DNA of 64,000 bases, from contig JAIEPX010000008.1 of assembly GCA_019748175.1 (NCBI GenBank), forward strand, positions 434,001 to 498,000. The letters are read 5' to 3'. Positions within the stretch are counted from its first letter, which is position 1. Each line of letters opens with the position of its first letter. Positions 18,208 to 27,180 of the stretch are shown here, piece by piece. Origin of the DNA: Gammaproteobacteria bacterium. GTDB lineage: Bacteria; Pseudomonadota; Gammaproteobacteria; JAIEPX01. Position numbers and translations under genes: made by a program. The notes under the pieces were generated by a model. It did no database searches, was not told the DNA's origin, and saw nothing but the letters and a program-made list of their open reading frames with translations.

Positions 18208-20465
18208 AGCCTATCACAGTCGCCTTAATCGGAAATCCTAATTGCGGAAAATCAACTGTTTTTAATGCCCTTACTGGCGGCCGTTCGCATGTAGGCAATT
18301 GGCCAGGGGTAACAGTAGAGCGAAAAAGTGGTGCATTTTGTGAGAATGGAACATCAGTAGAAGTTCTCGATTTACCCGGAATCTATAATTTAACCGCAGT
18401 TTCTGCTGAGCGTGCCATCGATGAAAAAATTGCTTGCGATGTCATAGCACGAGGACGAGTCGATGTTGTTATTAATGTAATTGATATTATGAATTTACAA
18501 CGACATCTGTATTTGACATCACAGTTAATTGCGATGGAAGTGCCTGTTATCTTAGCTGTGAACAGAGTTGATGTTCTGAAAAAAAATCGGCAGCATTGCA
18601 ACTTTCTCAAACTTGCTGAATTAACAGGTTGTGTTGTAGTTCCACTTTGCGCTGTAAAAGAACAGGGGATTGTTGAATTAAAGAAAGCGATTATTCAAGT
18701 TTTAGCATTGAATGAAAAAAATCAAATGAACTTCACATTTCCTCAAGGTATAGAAGAAGGTGTTGCTTCACTCCAAAAAATACCTGGACTTGAAAAACGA
18801 TGGCAAGCATTACAACTCCTGAGCGGAGATGCTCAAGAGTTACTAATATTTAAAGATCATCAAGAACAAATTGCTGAAATTGCAAAGAAAATAGAGCAAA
18901 AAAATGGAGAAGAGGTCGATATTTTAATCGCGGCAACACGATTTAATTGGGCTGCTGATATTGAAAAGCAAGTGATCAACAAAAAGGATAAAGAACAGAC
19001 TTCACCTTATAGTCGATTAGACCGTTGGGTCTTAGATCGATTTCTCGGAATTCCCATATTTCTTGCTGCTATGTATTTTATGTTTTTATTTGCGATAAAT
19101 TTGGGTGGTGCTTTCCAAGATTTTTTTGATAAATCATCAGAAGCCATTTTTGTGACAGGGGTTACGCAGTTATTAAATCTAATTAATTCACCGGAGTGGG
19201 TGATCGCAATCGTTGCAAACGGTGCTGGTCGAGGTATTAATACAACCCTGACATTTATTCCCGTGATTGGTGCTATGTTTTTTTTCTTAGCATTGTTAGA
19301 AGGTACTGGATATATGACACGTGCTGCATTTGTTGTAGACCGATTGATGCGGGTTATGGGGCTTCCCGGAAAATCTTTTGTCCCGATGATCGTAGGATTT
19401 GGTTGTAATGTGCCAGGTATAATGGCATCACGCACAATCGATAATCAAAGAGATAGAATCCTCACAATAATGATGAGTCCATTTATGTCCTGTGGAGCAC
19501 GATTAGCCATTTTTGCGTTATTTACAGCGGCATTTTTTCCTGTCGGTGGTCAAAATATTGTATTTGCATTGTATTTAATTGGCATTCTGATGGCAGTATT
19601 AACAGGCTTAGCATTACGTAAAACTTTATTGAAAGGACAGTCTGAAACGCTTGTGATGGAAATGCCTTCTTACCATTTGCCTTCTCTTAAATCTTTGCTG
19701 CGACCAACAACGCATCATTTAAAGAATTTTTTAATTAGAGCAGGAAAGGTCATCATACCAGTGTGCATGATTTTAGGTGCATTAAATTCCTATTCACTAA
19801 GTTCGCAAAAAACACCAGCAGCTCATCAAACTGTGCTAGCCTCAATTGGACAAACTATCACGCCAATATTTCACCCAATGGGTATTACCGATGAAAACTG
19901 GCCAGCAACTGTCGGATTGTTAACTGGGGTATTATCTAAAGAAGTTGTTGTTGGTACTTTGAACACGTTGTATTCTCAAGAAGGATCAATCATTACAGAA
20001 AAAAAATCGGTTATTGAGGGGTTGAGAGCTGCGGCAGTTTCTGTCCCCCAAAATCTTAGTGAAATCACACAAAGTTTTACCAACCCAATACTTGCGAGTG
20101 CTCCTATAGAAAATTCTCAGTCCTCTGCATATGGTGTTATGTATGCGCGTTTTGGTGGGCCAATAGCCGCATTTAGTTATTTATTATTTGTTTTACTTTA
20201 TGTCCCGTGTATTTCTGCAACCGCAGCGATGGTACGTGAATTAAATCGTCGTTGGGCCATATTTTCAGCATTTTGGACAACCGGCGTTGCCTATGGGGCA
20301 GCCGTTATATTTTATCAATTTGCAACCATCACTCAACATATTACCTCATCATTAGTATGGATAGGCTCCATAATTCTAATTTTTGTTTTTGTACTGCTGC
20401 TAATGAAACGATTAGCTTTAAATCGCACACAGCTCAATAAAGTAAAGGTAGGAGCATTAGTATGA
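18204..20465 (+). CDS. feoB: Ferrous iron transporter FeoB
   Basis: FeoB is the inner-membrane Fe2+ permease with an N-terminal G-domain. The G1 motif GNPNCGKST lies at residues 9-17, followed by GNWPGVTVERKSG (switch I), DLPGIY (G3) and NRVD (G4). A GDI-like helical region leads to a C-terminal membrane domain of roughly 8-10 segments with the Gate motifs, including GFGCNVPGIMASRT and SPFMSCGARLAIFALF. At 753 aa it matches the gammaproteobacterial type. It overlaps feoA at the 5' end and feoC at the 3' end by four bases each. Confidence 0.97.
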   Translation: MKPITVALIGNPNCGKSTVFNALTGGRSHVGNWPGVTVERKSGAFCENGTSVEVLDLPGIYNLTAVSAERAIDEKIACDVIARGRVDVVINVIDIMNLQRHLYLTSQLIAMEVPVILAVNRVDVLKKNRQHCNFLKLAELTGCVVVPLCAVKEQGIVELKKAIIQVLALNEKNQMNFTFPQGIEEGVASLQKIPGLEKRWQALQLLSGDAQELLIFKDHQEQIAEIAKKIEQKNGEEVDILIAATRFNWAADIEKQVINKKDKEQTSPYSRLDRWVLDRFLGIPIFLAAMYFMFLFAINLGGAFQDFFDKSSEAIFVTGVTQLLNLINSPEWVIAIVANGAGRGINTTLTFIPVIGAMFFFLALLEGTGYMTRAAFVVDRLMRVMGLPGKSFVPMIVGFGCNVPGIMASRTIDNQRDRILTIMMSPFMSCGARLAIFALFTAAFFPVGGQNIVFALYLIGILMAVLTGLALRKTLLKGQSETLVMEMPSYHLPSLKSLLRPTTHHLKNFLIRAGKVIIPVCMILGALNSYSLSSQKTPAAHQTVLASIGQTITPIFHPMGITDENWPATVGLLTGVLSKEVVVGTLNTLYSQEGSIITEKKSVIEGLRAAAVSVPQNLSEITQSFTNPILASAPIENSQSSAYGVMYARFGGPIAAFSYLLFVLLYVPCISATAAMVRELNRRWAIFSAFWTTGVAYGAAVIFYQFATITQHITSSLVWIGSIILIFVFVLLLMKRLALNRTQLNKVKVGALV

Positions 20466-20749
20466 TGCTTTTACAGCAAGTTAAACAGTATTTAATGCAA
20501 CGACACGTCGTTAGTTTAATGGATTTGAAGCGAGAGTTTAAATCTGACTCTGATGTATTAAGAGATATGCTTCAGCTCTGGATAGCGAAAGGCAAAGTAC
20601 GATGCTTACAGAAAACACCCGCTTGCGGTGTGCGTTGCACCCAATGTGATCCTCTTCTCACAGAATTGTACGAATGGATCGAGGCTGAAAAATCAGCTCA
20701 AAAAATTGCTAATATTGCAATCGAAGTGATACCTACTGCTAACATTTGA
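20462..20749 (+). CDS. feoC: FeoC-like winged-helix protein
   Basis: This 95-aa protein is coupled to feoB by a four-base overlap. The N-terminal half is a small winged helix (QQVKQYLMQRHVVSLMDLKREFKSDSDVLRDMLQLWIAKGKV). A cysteine cluster follows (CLQKTPACGVRCTQCD), as in FeoC proteins proposed to bind an Fe-S cluster or to regulate FeoB stability. Position as third gene of feoABC supports the call. Its stop overlaps a TTTGACCCC repeat half-site. Confidence 0.9.
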   Translation: MMLLQQVKQYLMQRHVVSLMDLKREFKSDSDVLRDMLQLWIAKGKVRCLQKTPACGVRCTQCDPLLTELYEWIEAEKSAQKIANIAIEVIPTANI

Positions 20750-20762
20750 CCCCTTCCTTAAC

Positions 20763-21113
20763 TTAGACCACTGCGCCCATGAATAATATTGAATCAACTT
20801 TTGCAGCACAGATAAAATCATTTTCAGTTAAATCTTTCATAGAATGCGTAGAATATTTTACACGGCAATGATTATATCCTACGACTAAATCAGGATGGTG
20901 ATTTTCATGATGTGCCATCCATGCGATAGCATTCACGAATGCCATAGTTTCATAGTAGTTTTTAAATTTAAAATCTTTTGTAATTTCAGTATAATCATCG
21001 TTGACAATCCAAGACGGATCGATTTGTTTTAACAGCTCATTTTTTTCAGGCTGTGTTAATGGTTTAACGCCGCCTTCGCAAGCTAGGCAACGTTTAGCAA
21101 GTAGTCCACTCAT
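20763..21113 (-). CDS. phhB: Pterin-4a-carbinolamine dehydratase
   Basis: This enzyme recycles the pterin cofactor of phenylalanine hydroxylase by dehydrating 4a-hydroxytetrahydrobiopterin. The 116-aa length is typical. The active-site block AWMAHHENHHPDLVVGYNHCRVKYSTHS includes the conserved histidines. It lies immediately downstream of the remains of phhA and overlaps their reading frame by 20 bp. Its partner enzyme is broken, so it either has another role, for example in molybdopterin or other pterin metabolism, or is on the way to being lost. Confidence 0.93.
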   Translation of the reverse strand: MSGLLAKRCLACEGGVKPLTQPEKNELLKQIDPSWIVNDDYTEITKDFKFKNYYETMAFVNAIAWMAHHENHHPDLVVGYNHCRVKYSTHSMKDLTENDFICAAKVDSILFMGAVV

Positions 21114-21486
21114 CTTTGGATGCTCCTTTGTCAGTCTCGATTAAAGTTAATTCGCCTAAAGTTTTTGCTTGATCTATGGCACCATTAATGTCTTGATTCA
21201 AAATATTAAAGAGTTGATCAAAGCTATCTAAAACAAAGTATACACCCTGCATTTGGTCTACTCTATAGGGAGTACGTAACACTTCAAGAAGATTGAAAGG
21301 CTTTCATAGCGGAACTTTGCTTTCTACAGCGTAAATAGTTTTATCCTTTGATGATAATATTCCACTGCCATAACAGCGCACGCCTTGTTCAGTATTAATT
21401 AATCCGAATTCAACCGTGAACCAAAATAGTCGCACGAGATATTTGCGTAAGTCAAGAAATGCTAATAAAATAAAAAAATACATCAA
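21094..21486 (-). pseudogene. phhA: phhA remnant: C-terminal part of phenylalanine 4-monooxygenase with an internal stop
   Basis: Two collinear open frames in one reading frame encode the C-terminal third of phenylalanine hydroxylase: RLFWFTVEFGLINTEQGV, YGSGILSSKDKTIYAVES, then PFNLLEVLRTPYRVDQMQ and YFVLDSFDQLF. A single TGA at 21304-21306 separates them, where family members usually carry Arg; a CGA-to-TGA change would explain it. The first 150 or so residues, including the two iron-ligand histidines, are absent and replaced by AT-rich DNA upstream of about 21480. The gene therefore cannot make an active enzyme. Confidence 0.88.
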
Positions 21487-21525
21487 AAATAGAATTAAAT
21501 ATATTATATTTAATTAATTATAAAG

Positions 21526-21554
21526 TTACGCTACTTGGTATTATAAGCTATAAT
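21526..21554 (+). promoter_or_regulatory. Candidate promoter of pqqABC
   Basis: A perfect TATAAT at 21549-21554 lies 17 bp downstream of a weak TTACGC -35. The -10 is 32 bp upstream of the pqqA start codon. No operator is evident. Confidence 0.4.
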
Positions 21555-21586
21555 TACAGTGTATGTATTTAAAAGAGGAGTATGGT

Positions 21587-21664
21587 ATGAAGACGTGGAA
21601 TAAACCAAGCTTTAATGTTAAACGCTTTGGCTTTGAAGTGACGATGTATATTTATATTCGATAA
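21587..21664 (+). CDS. pqqA: PQQ precursor peptide PqqA
   Basis: This 25-codon gene starts at the ATG at 21587 after AGAGGAG. The peptide begins MKTWNKPSFNVKRFG and contains the diagnostic FEVTMY near its C-terminus. The conserved Glu and Tyr in that motif are the residues that PqqE cross-links to build pyrroloquinoline quinone. The gene is 33 bp upstream of pqqB, in the usual pqqA-pqqB order. The peptide is slightly longer at the C-terminus (IYIR) than common versions. Confidence 0.93.
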   Translation: MKTWNKPSFNVKRFGFEVTMYIYIR

Positions 21665-21697
21665 TATAGTGTGAAAAATGCGATTCAATGGATTGAA

Positions 21698-22612
21698 ATG
21701 AAAATTGTCATACTAGGATCTTCAGCGGGTGGATCTTTTCCACAGTGGAACTGCAATTGTAATAATTGCAGAGGTATTCGATTAGGTACAATAAAAGCAT
21801 TAGCAAGGACACAATCTTCATTAGCGATACAATTAGAGAATAAGAAGTGGATTTTAATTAACGCATCTCCCGATATCCATCATCAAATGATTGCAAGAAA
21901 AATAAATTCATTTTCTGGAAAAGTTCGGGAAAACCCCTTCGAAGCTATTATTTTATGTGATAGTCAATTAGACCATACAGCCGGACTTTTGTTGTTGAGA
22001 GAAGATAAGAGTTTGAATATTTTTGCAACGGAAAATGTAATTAATGATTTGAATAGTGATTTTCCGATTTTAAAAGTACTTTCGCATTACTGTGATCTTG
22101 ATCAAAATATTATTTCGTTAGAAAACGATGGATTATTCAAAATCAACGATAATTCTGAAATTCAGTTTAGAGCATTTTCAATAAAAAGTAATGCTCCGCC
22201 TTATTCAAAGCGCCGCAACAAGACCGAGCCAGGAGATAATATAGGGTTGCTAATTATAAATTTAAAGACTGGGAAAAGTCTTTTTTATGCGCCAGGATTA
22301 GAAGTTATCACAGATGATTTGATTGAAATGATGAAGAGCGTAGATTGTGTTCTAGTCGATGGGACTGTCTGGGAAAATAACGAGTTGATTCGAATAGGAG
22401 TAGGTAAAAAAACAGCAAAAGAAATGGGTCACATGCCATTATCAGGAGATGAAGGGCTATTATCGTATTTAAATCAAATGAGTAAACCTCGAAAAATTCT
22501 TGTGCATATCAATAATACAAATCCTATATTAGATGAAGATTCTCAGGAACATGCTGAGCTTGTGAAGCTCGGTGTAGAAATTGGTTTTGATGGGATGGAA
22601 ATTCAATTATGA
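21698..22612 (+). CDS. pqqB: PQQ biosynthesis protein PqqB
   Basis: PqqB is a metallo-beta-lactamase-fold protein proposed to hydroxylate the tyrosine-derived part of the PQQ precursor. Starting at the ATG at 21698 gives 304 aa beginning [19 protein letters not shown], the standard N-terminus; an upstream GTG at 21671 adds nine codons without family character. Visible are the CNCNNCRG cysteine cluster, the degenerate metal site [15 protein letters not shown], and [10 protein letters not shown]. Its stop overlaps the pqqC start (ATGA). Confidence 0.95.
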   Translation: MKIVILGSSAGGSFPQWNCNCNNCRGIRLGTIKALARTQSSLAIQLENKKWILINASPDIHHQMIARKINSFSGKVRENPFEAIILCDSQLDHTAGLLLLREDKSLNIFATENVINDLNSDFPILKVLSHYCDLDQNIISLENDGLFKINDNSEIQFRAFSIKSNAPPYSKRRNKTEPGDNIGLLIINLKTGKSLFYAPGLEVITDDLIEMMKSVDCVLVDGTVWENNELIRIGVGKKTAKEMGHMPLSGDEGLLSYLNQMSKPRKILVHINNTNPILDEDSQEHAELVKLGVEIGFDGMEIQL

Positions 22613-23322
22613 GTGTTGAAGATCCAACATTACCTTGGGGTAAAGAAGAGTTCAAAAATAAAATATTAGCATTGGGTAAACATTATCATATTCATCATCC
22701 GTATAATAAAGCGCTGAATTCAGGTCAGCTTAATCAAGAACAAATCCAAGAATGGGTTGCCAATCGATTTTATTATCAAATAATGATTCCCATTAAAGAC
22801 GCTGCGATTCTGTCTAACTGTCCTGATCGTGAGGTACGTCGACAATGGATTCATCGAATTATCGATCATGATGGAACAAAACAAGATGAGGGTGGAATTG
22901 AAGCATGGCTTCAACTAGGCTTAGCGTGCGGATTGACTCGTGAAATGATGAATTCATTAAATAGGGTATTGCCAGGTGTAAAGTTTGCTGTTGACGCTTA
23001 TGTTAGTTTTTGTAGGTCCGCGCCTTGGCAAGAAGCTATTTGTGCTTCATTAACGGAATTATTTGCTCCTGAAATACACAAAGAACGATTGAGTAATTGG
23101 CCTGAACATTATCCCTGGATAGATCAAGCGGGTTTGAAATATTTTCGTAATCGATTATCCGAAGTTCCACGTGATGTGGAATTTTCTTTAAATCATACAT
23201 TAGACTATTTTATAACACGTGCTCAGCAAGATAGGGCTTTAGAAATAGTATTATTTAAATGTCAGGTTCTTTGGTCATTGTCTGATCAGCTATATTTATC
23301 CCAATTATCGACTTTAAAATAA
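22609..23322 (+). CDS. pqqC: Pyrroloquinoline-quinone synthase PqqC
   Basis: PqqC performs the final ring closure and eight-electron oxidation to PQQ. The 237-aa all-helical product has [40 protein letters not shown], and HRIIDHDG, which are hallmarks of the heme-oxygenase-like PqqC fold. It overlaps pqqB by four bases. Its end is one base from the end of the convergent pqqE, so transcripts from the two halves of the locus run into each other. Confidence 0.96.
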   Translation: MSVEDPTLPWGKEEFKNKILALGKHYHIHHPYNKALNSGQLNQEQIQEWVANRFYYQIMIPIKDAAILSNCPDREVRRQWIHRIIDHDGTKQDEGGIEAWLQLGLACGLTREMMNSLNRVLPGVKFAVDAYVSFCRSAPWQEAICASLTELFAPEIHKERLSNWPEHYPWIDQAGLKYFRNRLSEVPRDVEFSLNHTLDYFITRAQQDRALEIVLFKCQVLWSLSDQLYLSQLSTLK

Positions 23323-23323
23323 G

Positions 23324-24475
23324 TTATTCACGTTCGATTTTAATTCCACAAAATATTTTGGAATTTTTTGGATTCCGATAAATCAATTTGTCTACGGAAG
23401 CGTCTTTTTCATGAGCTTTGGCATCTTTGACTGCATCCAAGACGATATGATGATAAGGCGATAAATCACAGACAGGATCGGCAATTTCCGCATCACCTGT
23501 TAATAAGAAGGATTGGCATCGGCATCCTCCAAAGTCTTTGAAACGCTCGGGACAAGATCGGCAAGGTTCTTTCATCCAATCCATGCCACGATATCGATTA
23601 AATAAGGGCGATTCGTTCCAAATCCACTCTATAGAGTGTTCTTGTACACTCGGTGGATTAGCATTAGGTAATGAACGAGAAGCATGGCAGGGTAGTGCAA
23701 TGCCATCGGGTGTAATGGTAAGGAATATATTTCCCCAACTATTCATGCAAGGCTTTGGTCGGTTTTCATAGTAGTCAGGTATGACGTAATAAATTTTCAT
23801 TTTATCAGAGTATTTTCGTTGATATTCTTGAGCAATGAGTTCTGAATTTTTAACTTGTTCTTGTGTAGGAAGTAATTGGTTTCGATTAGGTAATGCAAAA
23901 CCATAATATTGAGCGTTTGCTATTTCCACATAGTTCGCTTCAAGCTCGACTGAAAGTTCTAAAATTTCCCTCATGTAGTCGATGTTGAATCGGTCTATCA
24001 CAAAATTCATAATGAGTGGAAGTCCATTTCGTTTTGTAGCTTTTGCCATTTCCATTTTATGATCGAAAGAAGTGGTTCCAGCAATAGCATCGCTTAATTC
24101 TTTAAATGGCGCTTGGATGCTGATTTGAATAGTATCTAAACCCGCTTTTTTAAAAGCTTTAATTCGTTCTTCGTCCATCCCGACTGAAGAAGTAATTAGA
24201 TTAGTATAATATCCCAGCTCATGTGCGTGAGAGATGAGTTCTTCTAAATCTCGTCTCACGCAAGGTTCCCCTCCAGAAAAACCAAGTTGCACTGAACCGA
24301 TTTTTCGAGCTTCAGTGAATACGCGCTTCCAATCGTCTGTGGTGAGTTCATTTTTTTTCAGAGCGTAATCGACAGGATTTGAGCAATAAGGACATTGTAA
24401 GGGGCATGCATACGTTAGTTCAGCTAATAACCAATGCGGTTTAAGATCTTTTTTAATCAATCCATCCGTTTCCAT
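23324..24475 (-). CDS. pqqE: PqqA peptide cyclase (radical SAM) PqqE
   Basis: PqqE forms the Glu-Tyr carbon-carbon bond in PqqA. The 383-aa product has the radical-SAM cluster C24-x3-C28-x2-C31 (ACPLQCPYCSN), GFSGGEPCVRRDLEEL, and a C-terminal SPASM cysteine region (PCHASRSLPN, PCRSCPERFKDFGGCRCQSFLLTGD). It overlaps the 3' end of pqqD by 23 bp, so the two are translated together. Orientation is unusual: opposite to pqqABC and convergent with pqqC. Confidence 0.96.
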   Translation of the reverse strand: METDGLIKKDLKPHWLLAELTYACPLQCPYCSNPVDYALKKNELTTDDWKRVFTEARKIGSVQLGFSGGEPCVRRDLEELISHAHELGYYTNLITSSVGMDEERIKAFKKAGLDTIQISIQAPFKELSDAIAGTTSFDHKMEMAKATKRNGLPLIMNFVIDRFNIDYMREILELSVELEANYVEIANAQYYGFALPNRNQLLPTQEQVKNSELIAQEYQRKYSDKMKIYYVIPDYYENRPKPCMNSWGNIFLTITPDGIALPCHASRSLPNANPPSVQEHSIEWIWNESPLFNRYRGMDWMKEPCRSCPERFKDFGGCRCQSFLLTGDAEIADPVCDLSPYHHIVLDAVKDAKAHEKDASVDKLIYRNPKNSKIFCGIKIERE

Positions 24476-24716
24476 AAGCAGCTCCTATAAAATCTATTAC
24501 ATCATTCCTGATTTCCTCATTTGGAAAATTCTTTTCTAAAGTACTGACAATATCATTTGTTGTGTGCTGGCCATCACAGAGTTGTAAAATAAGTGTAGCG
24601 GATTGATTTAGTTCAACCATGCCCTCTGGGTAGAGAAGATAAAATTGGTCTTTATCAACATCTTTCTGTAATCGATGACCCATAGTGAGTGTAGGTTTGT
24701 CAGTGTTCGGATTCAT
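24453..24716 (-). CDS. pqqD: PqqA-binding chaperone PqqD
   Basis: PqqD binds the PqqA peptide and presents it to PqqE. The product has MGHRLQKDVDKDQFYLLYPEGMVELNQSA and ILQLCDGQHTTNDIVSTL, the PqqD winged-helix (RRE-type) signature. I give the ATG at 24716 (87 aa); a TTG at 24731, directly after AAGGGA, is an alternative start adding five residues. A TATACTATAAT sequence in the 78-bp gap behind the MFS gene could be its own promoter on the minus strand. Confidence 0.93.
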   Translation of the reverse strand: MNPNTDKPTLTMGHRLQKDVDKDQFYLLYPEGMVELNQSATLILQLCDGQHTTNDIVSTLEKNFPNEEIRNDVIDFIGAAYGNGWID

Positions 24717-24809
24717 AATGTATAAGCTCAATCCCTTAAGTCTAGGTCCTTTTCCAAGATATACTATTGATTATAGTATACACACGGTATGTTTTCCTGT
24801 TTTTTGGCC

Positions 24810-26219
24810 TTAAGGGAGTATCGTTTTATGTAAGCTAACAGACTCTCCGTCATTATCCCGCAATTGTAAGAAAATTAAGCTTGAAATAATGGTGAGGAGA
24901 CCAACGATAAAAAAGGCTTCATGGATGCCATAAATCATTTGGGGTGCTGAGGAGTGTAAGCGATCAGGAATAAATAAAGCTGTTAGCAGTGATGCGAGTG
25001 CAACACCAAAGCTCATAGACATTTGTTGCATGGTACTAGCGATGGTGCTTGCATTACTGGTTTCGGTGTTGACGATATCTGCAAATACGAGAGTATTCAT
25101 ACTGGTGAATTGCGTGGAAATTAAAAAACCGAAACAAAACATAATCAATATTATTTCCCACACGGGTGTACTGGAATCAAATGTTGTAAATAGCAGGGTA
25201 ATGAGACCAATTAAGGCAGTATTTATCACTAAAACATTTCGATACCCGAAACGAGCTAACATTGAGGGTATCACAAATTTAAAACTGATCGCTGCCAGTG
25301 CTTGAGGTATCATTAATAACCCTGATTGGATCGGTGAAAATCCTAGCCCAACTTGATATAAGAGAGGAAAAAGAAAGGGAATTCCTCCAATTCCTAATCG
25401 AGTAATATAACTGCCTACTACAGCAATTCTAAATGTGCGAATGCGAAATAATTTAAGTCGCAGTAGAGGAAATTTTATTCGATTTGCGTGTAAAAAATAG
25501 CCTATTAGCAACATAATTGTAATAAATAACAAACCGATTATTTCTGAAGTATTTAATGTGTTTTCGCCAAAAACTTCTAGTATATAAGAGAGCAACGCAA
25601 TGCCTGAACTAAATTGTAATAATCCACTGAGATCTAAGGGGGGATTATCTTTGGTGCGATAGTTAGGTAGATAACGATACACAAAATATAATCCCAGCAA
25701 TCCAATAGGAATATTAATAAAAAAGATAATGCTCCAATGAAAATAATTGACGATAAATCCTCCTGCCAGAGGGCCAATCATTGGGCCAATGAGACCTGGA
25801 ATGGCTACAAAACTCATCGCCCGGACAAGTTCAGATCGTGCAAAAGTTCTGGCAATGGTGATGCGACCAACGGGTAACATCATGGCGCCTCCACATCCTT
25901 GCAAAATCCGACATGCAACGAGTAGATGGATGTTATTGGATATGCCACATAGAAAAGATCCAAGAATAAAGAGTCCGATGGCAGAAGCAAACACTCGTCG
26001 TGTTCCAAAGCGATCTGCAACCCAGCCACTAATGGGAATAAATAAAGCCAAACTTAAGGTGTAGCTTGTTAGAACTGCTTTCATACTCAATGGAGGAACA
26101 GAGAGCGAATTTGCTATGGTTGGTACAGCGGTATTGAGAATCGTGGTATCAAGGGTTTCCATGAAAAAGGCGACTGCAACCAGCCATGGTAATAATTGTT
26201 TTCGAAATTCGTCCGTCAT
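24810..26219 (-). CDS. DHA2-family MFS exporter (EmrB/QacA type)
   Basis: This 469-aa inner-membrane protein has about 14 transmembrane segments. The N-terminal block FMETLDTTILNTAVPTIANSL and the loop GWVADRFGTRRVFASA (motif A of the major facilitator superfamily) identify the 14-TM drug:H+ antiporter family. GGAMMLPVGRI and PGLIGPMIGPLAGGFIV (motif C, antiporter type) also fit. It lies upstream of and co-directional with pqqD-pqqE, so it might export PQQ or simply be a neighbour; the substrate cannot be read from the sequence. The first bases of the gene and its leader are duplicated at 27075. Confidence 0.9.
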   Translation of the reverse strand: MTDEFRKQLLPWLVAVAFFMETLDTTILNTAVPTIANSLSVPPLSMKAVLTSYTLSLALFIPISGWVADRFGTRRVFASAIGLFILGSFLCGISNNIHLLVACRILQGCGGAMMLPVGRITIARTFARSELVRAMSFVAIPGLIGPMIGPLAGGFIVNYFHWSIIFFINIPIGLLGLYFVYRYLPNYRTKDNPPLDLSGLLQFSSGIALLSYILEVFGENTLNTSEIIGLLFITIMLLIGYFLHANRIKFPLLRLKLFRIRTFRIAVVGSYITRLGIGGIPFLFPLLYQVGLGFSPIQSGLLMIPQALAAISFKFVIPSMLARFGYRNVLVINTALIGLITLLFTTFDSSTPVWEIILIMFCFGFLISTQFTSMNTLVFADIVNTETSNASTIASTMQQMSMSFGVALASLLTALFIPDRLHSSAPQMIYGIHEAFFIVGLLTIISSLIFLQLRDNDGESVSLHKTILP

Positions 26220-26290
26220 ACTCTTGATAAATCCATTTGCTTGAATAATTAGACTACTAAGAATAGTTTAGCATAAAACAAAATAGAAAG
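26205..26290. repeat. Source copy of a duplicated MFS-gene 5' region
   Basis: Positions 26205-26240 match 27075-27110 with one mismatch in 36 bp. A second matching block follows at 26259-26290 versus 27114-27142, with about 18 bp missing from the other copy. This copy contains the first codons of the MFS gene and its leader, so it is probably the original. Confidence 0.75.
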
Positions 26291-26339
26291 ATGCGTGTCT
26301 GTGAGTTATAATCAACCTATTTACGATAAGGATTAAGTG

Positions 26340-26681
26340 ATGAGCAATTTACCAGCCTGTCCAACATGCCATTGCGAATATACATACCAGCAAGGTGCGG
26401 TATTGATCTGTCCAGAATGCGCATATGAGTGGAGTAGTGAGTCAACTAATATTCATGCGGATGATTCGCACATTATTAAAGATGCGAATGGCAATATCCT
26501 GCAAGATGGTGATACCGTTTCCGTAATCAAAGATCTAAAGGTGAAGGGTTCATCATCTGTCGTGAAAGTGGGAACAAAAGTTAAAAATATTCGGCTGGTT
26601 GATGGTGATCATGATATCGATTGTAAAATTGAAGGGATTGGTCCAATGAAGCTCAAATCTCAGTTTGTCAAAAAAGTATAA
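26340..26681 (+). CDS. yjdM: YjdM/PhnA-family zinc-ribbon protein
   Basis: This 113-aa protein starts at ATG 26340 after AAGGAT; a GTG one codon earlier is also open. The N-terminus is a zinc ribbon ([27 protein letters not shown]), followed by the beta-rich PhnA/YjdM domain ([29 protein letters not shown] and VRNIRLVDG-like block). The old name alkylphosphonate uptake protein is misleading; the family's role is not settled. It is divergent from the MFS gene and lies between the two copies of the 36-bp repeat. Confidence 0.92.
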   Translation: MSNLPACPTCHCEYTYQQGAVLICPECAYEWSSESTNIHADDSHIIKDANGNILQDGDTVSVIKDLKVKGSSSVVKVGTKVKNIRLVDGDHDIDCKIEGIGPMKLKSQFVKKV

Positions 26682-26781
26682 CTAAGATCAGCGGTTCCCA
26701 TTTAACCGGGAACGCCTGAGAAAGGTGCCTTGTAAAGGCTCGAGTATGCAAATGGGTTGTGAAAAAAAGAAACAGAAAGAA

Positions 26782-26796
26782 GAAAGGTGTCAGATC
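26782..26796 (+). repeat. GAAAGGTGTCAGATC repeat upstream of the transposase relic
   Basis: This 15-mer recurs exactly at 59839-59853. Part of it, GGTGTCAGAT, also appears at 37512-37521 as one arm of an inverted repeat. It lies about 90 bp upstream of a REP-associated transposase fragment, where such transposases keep their recognition repeat. Confidence 0.5.
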
Positions 26797-26883
26797 TAAG
26801 ATTTATCCATTTGATTGAGCATACGAGGAAATGAAATCAAAACACAAATATATTTCAATTCTTGCCTTTGATATTGTTCATTC

Positions 26884-27123
26884 ATGACTAGACCTCTTAG
26901 AATTCAATTTGAAGGCGCGTGGTATCACGTGTTGAATCGGGGCGCTTGTAGAAAACCGATTTTTAACTCTGTTCATCAGAGACTATTGTTTATTAACTTA
27001 TTGGCGGAAATAGTACAAATTTATAAAATAGAAGTTCATGCCTACTGTTTAATGGACAATTACTTCCACATTCTAAATTCGTCCGTCATACCCTTGATAA
27101 ATCCATTTGCCAATAAGAAATAG
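26884..27123 (+). pseudogene. Truncated REP-associated tyrosine transposase (RAYT)
   Basis: The start MTRPLRIQFEGAWYHVLNRGACRK-type sequence is the standard N-terminus of RAYT/Y1 transposases. Homology continues through AYCLMDNYFHIL, the HUH-region context. After about 64 codons the frame enters the 36-bp duplicated MFS leader and stops, giving 79 codons against about 200 or more in intact family members; the catalytic Tyr region is missing. The element is dead. Confidence 0.85.
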
Positions 27124-27142
27124 TCTAGCACTAAATAGAAAG
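27075..27142. repeat. Duplicate of MFS 5' region inserted in the transposase relic
   Basis: The 36 bp at 27075-27110 match 26205-26240 with one mismatch, in the same orientation, 870 bp away. Matching resumes to 27142 after a deletion of about 18 bp. It supplies the last 15-20 codons of the transposase relic and marks the junction where the rest of the transposase gene was lost. Confidence 0.75.
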
Positions 27143-27168
27143 GAGGATGGTGTTGAAACCATCCTCCT
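27141..27168 (-). terminator. Hairpin terminator of the 27181 gene
   Basis: AGGAGGATGGT pairs perfectly with ACCATCCTCCT over 11 bp with a 6-base loop. On the minus strand the stem is followed by a T-rich tract (TTTCTATTT). It lies 13 bp beyond the stop codon of the minus-strand gene. Confidence 0.65.
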
Positions 27169-27180
27169 GGTTGAGATCTG

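Noticed and set aside
19007..19435. 142-codon minus-strand frame inside feoB
   Set aside because: It is antisense to a clearly coding gene, with the composition expected of a shadow frame.
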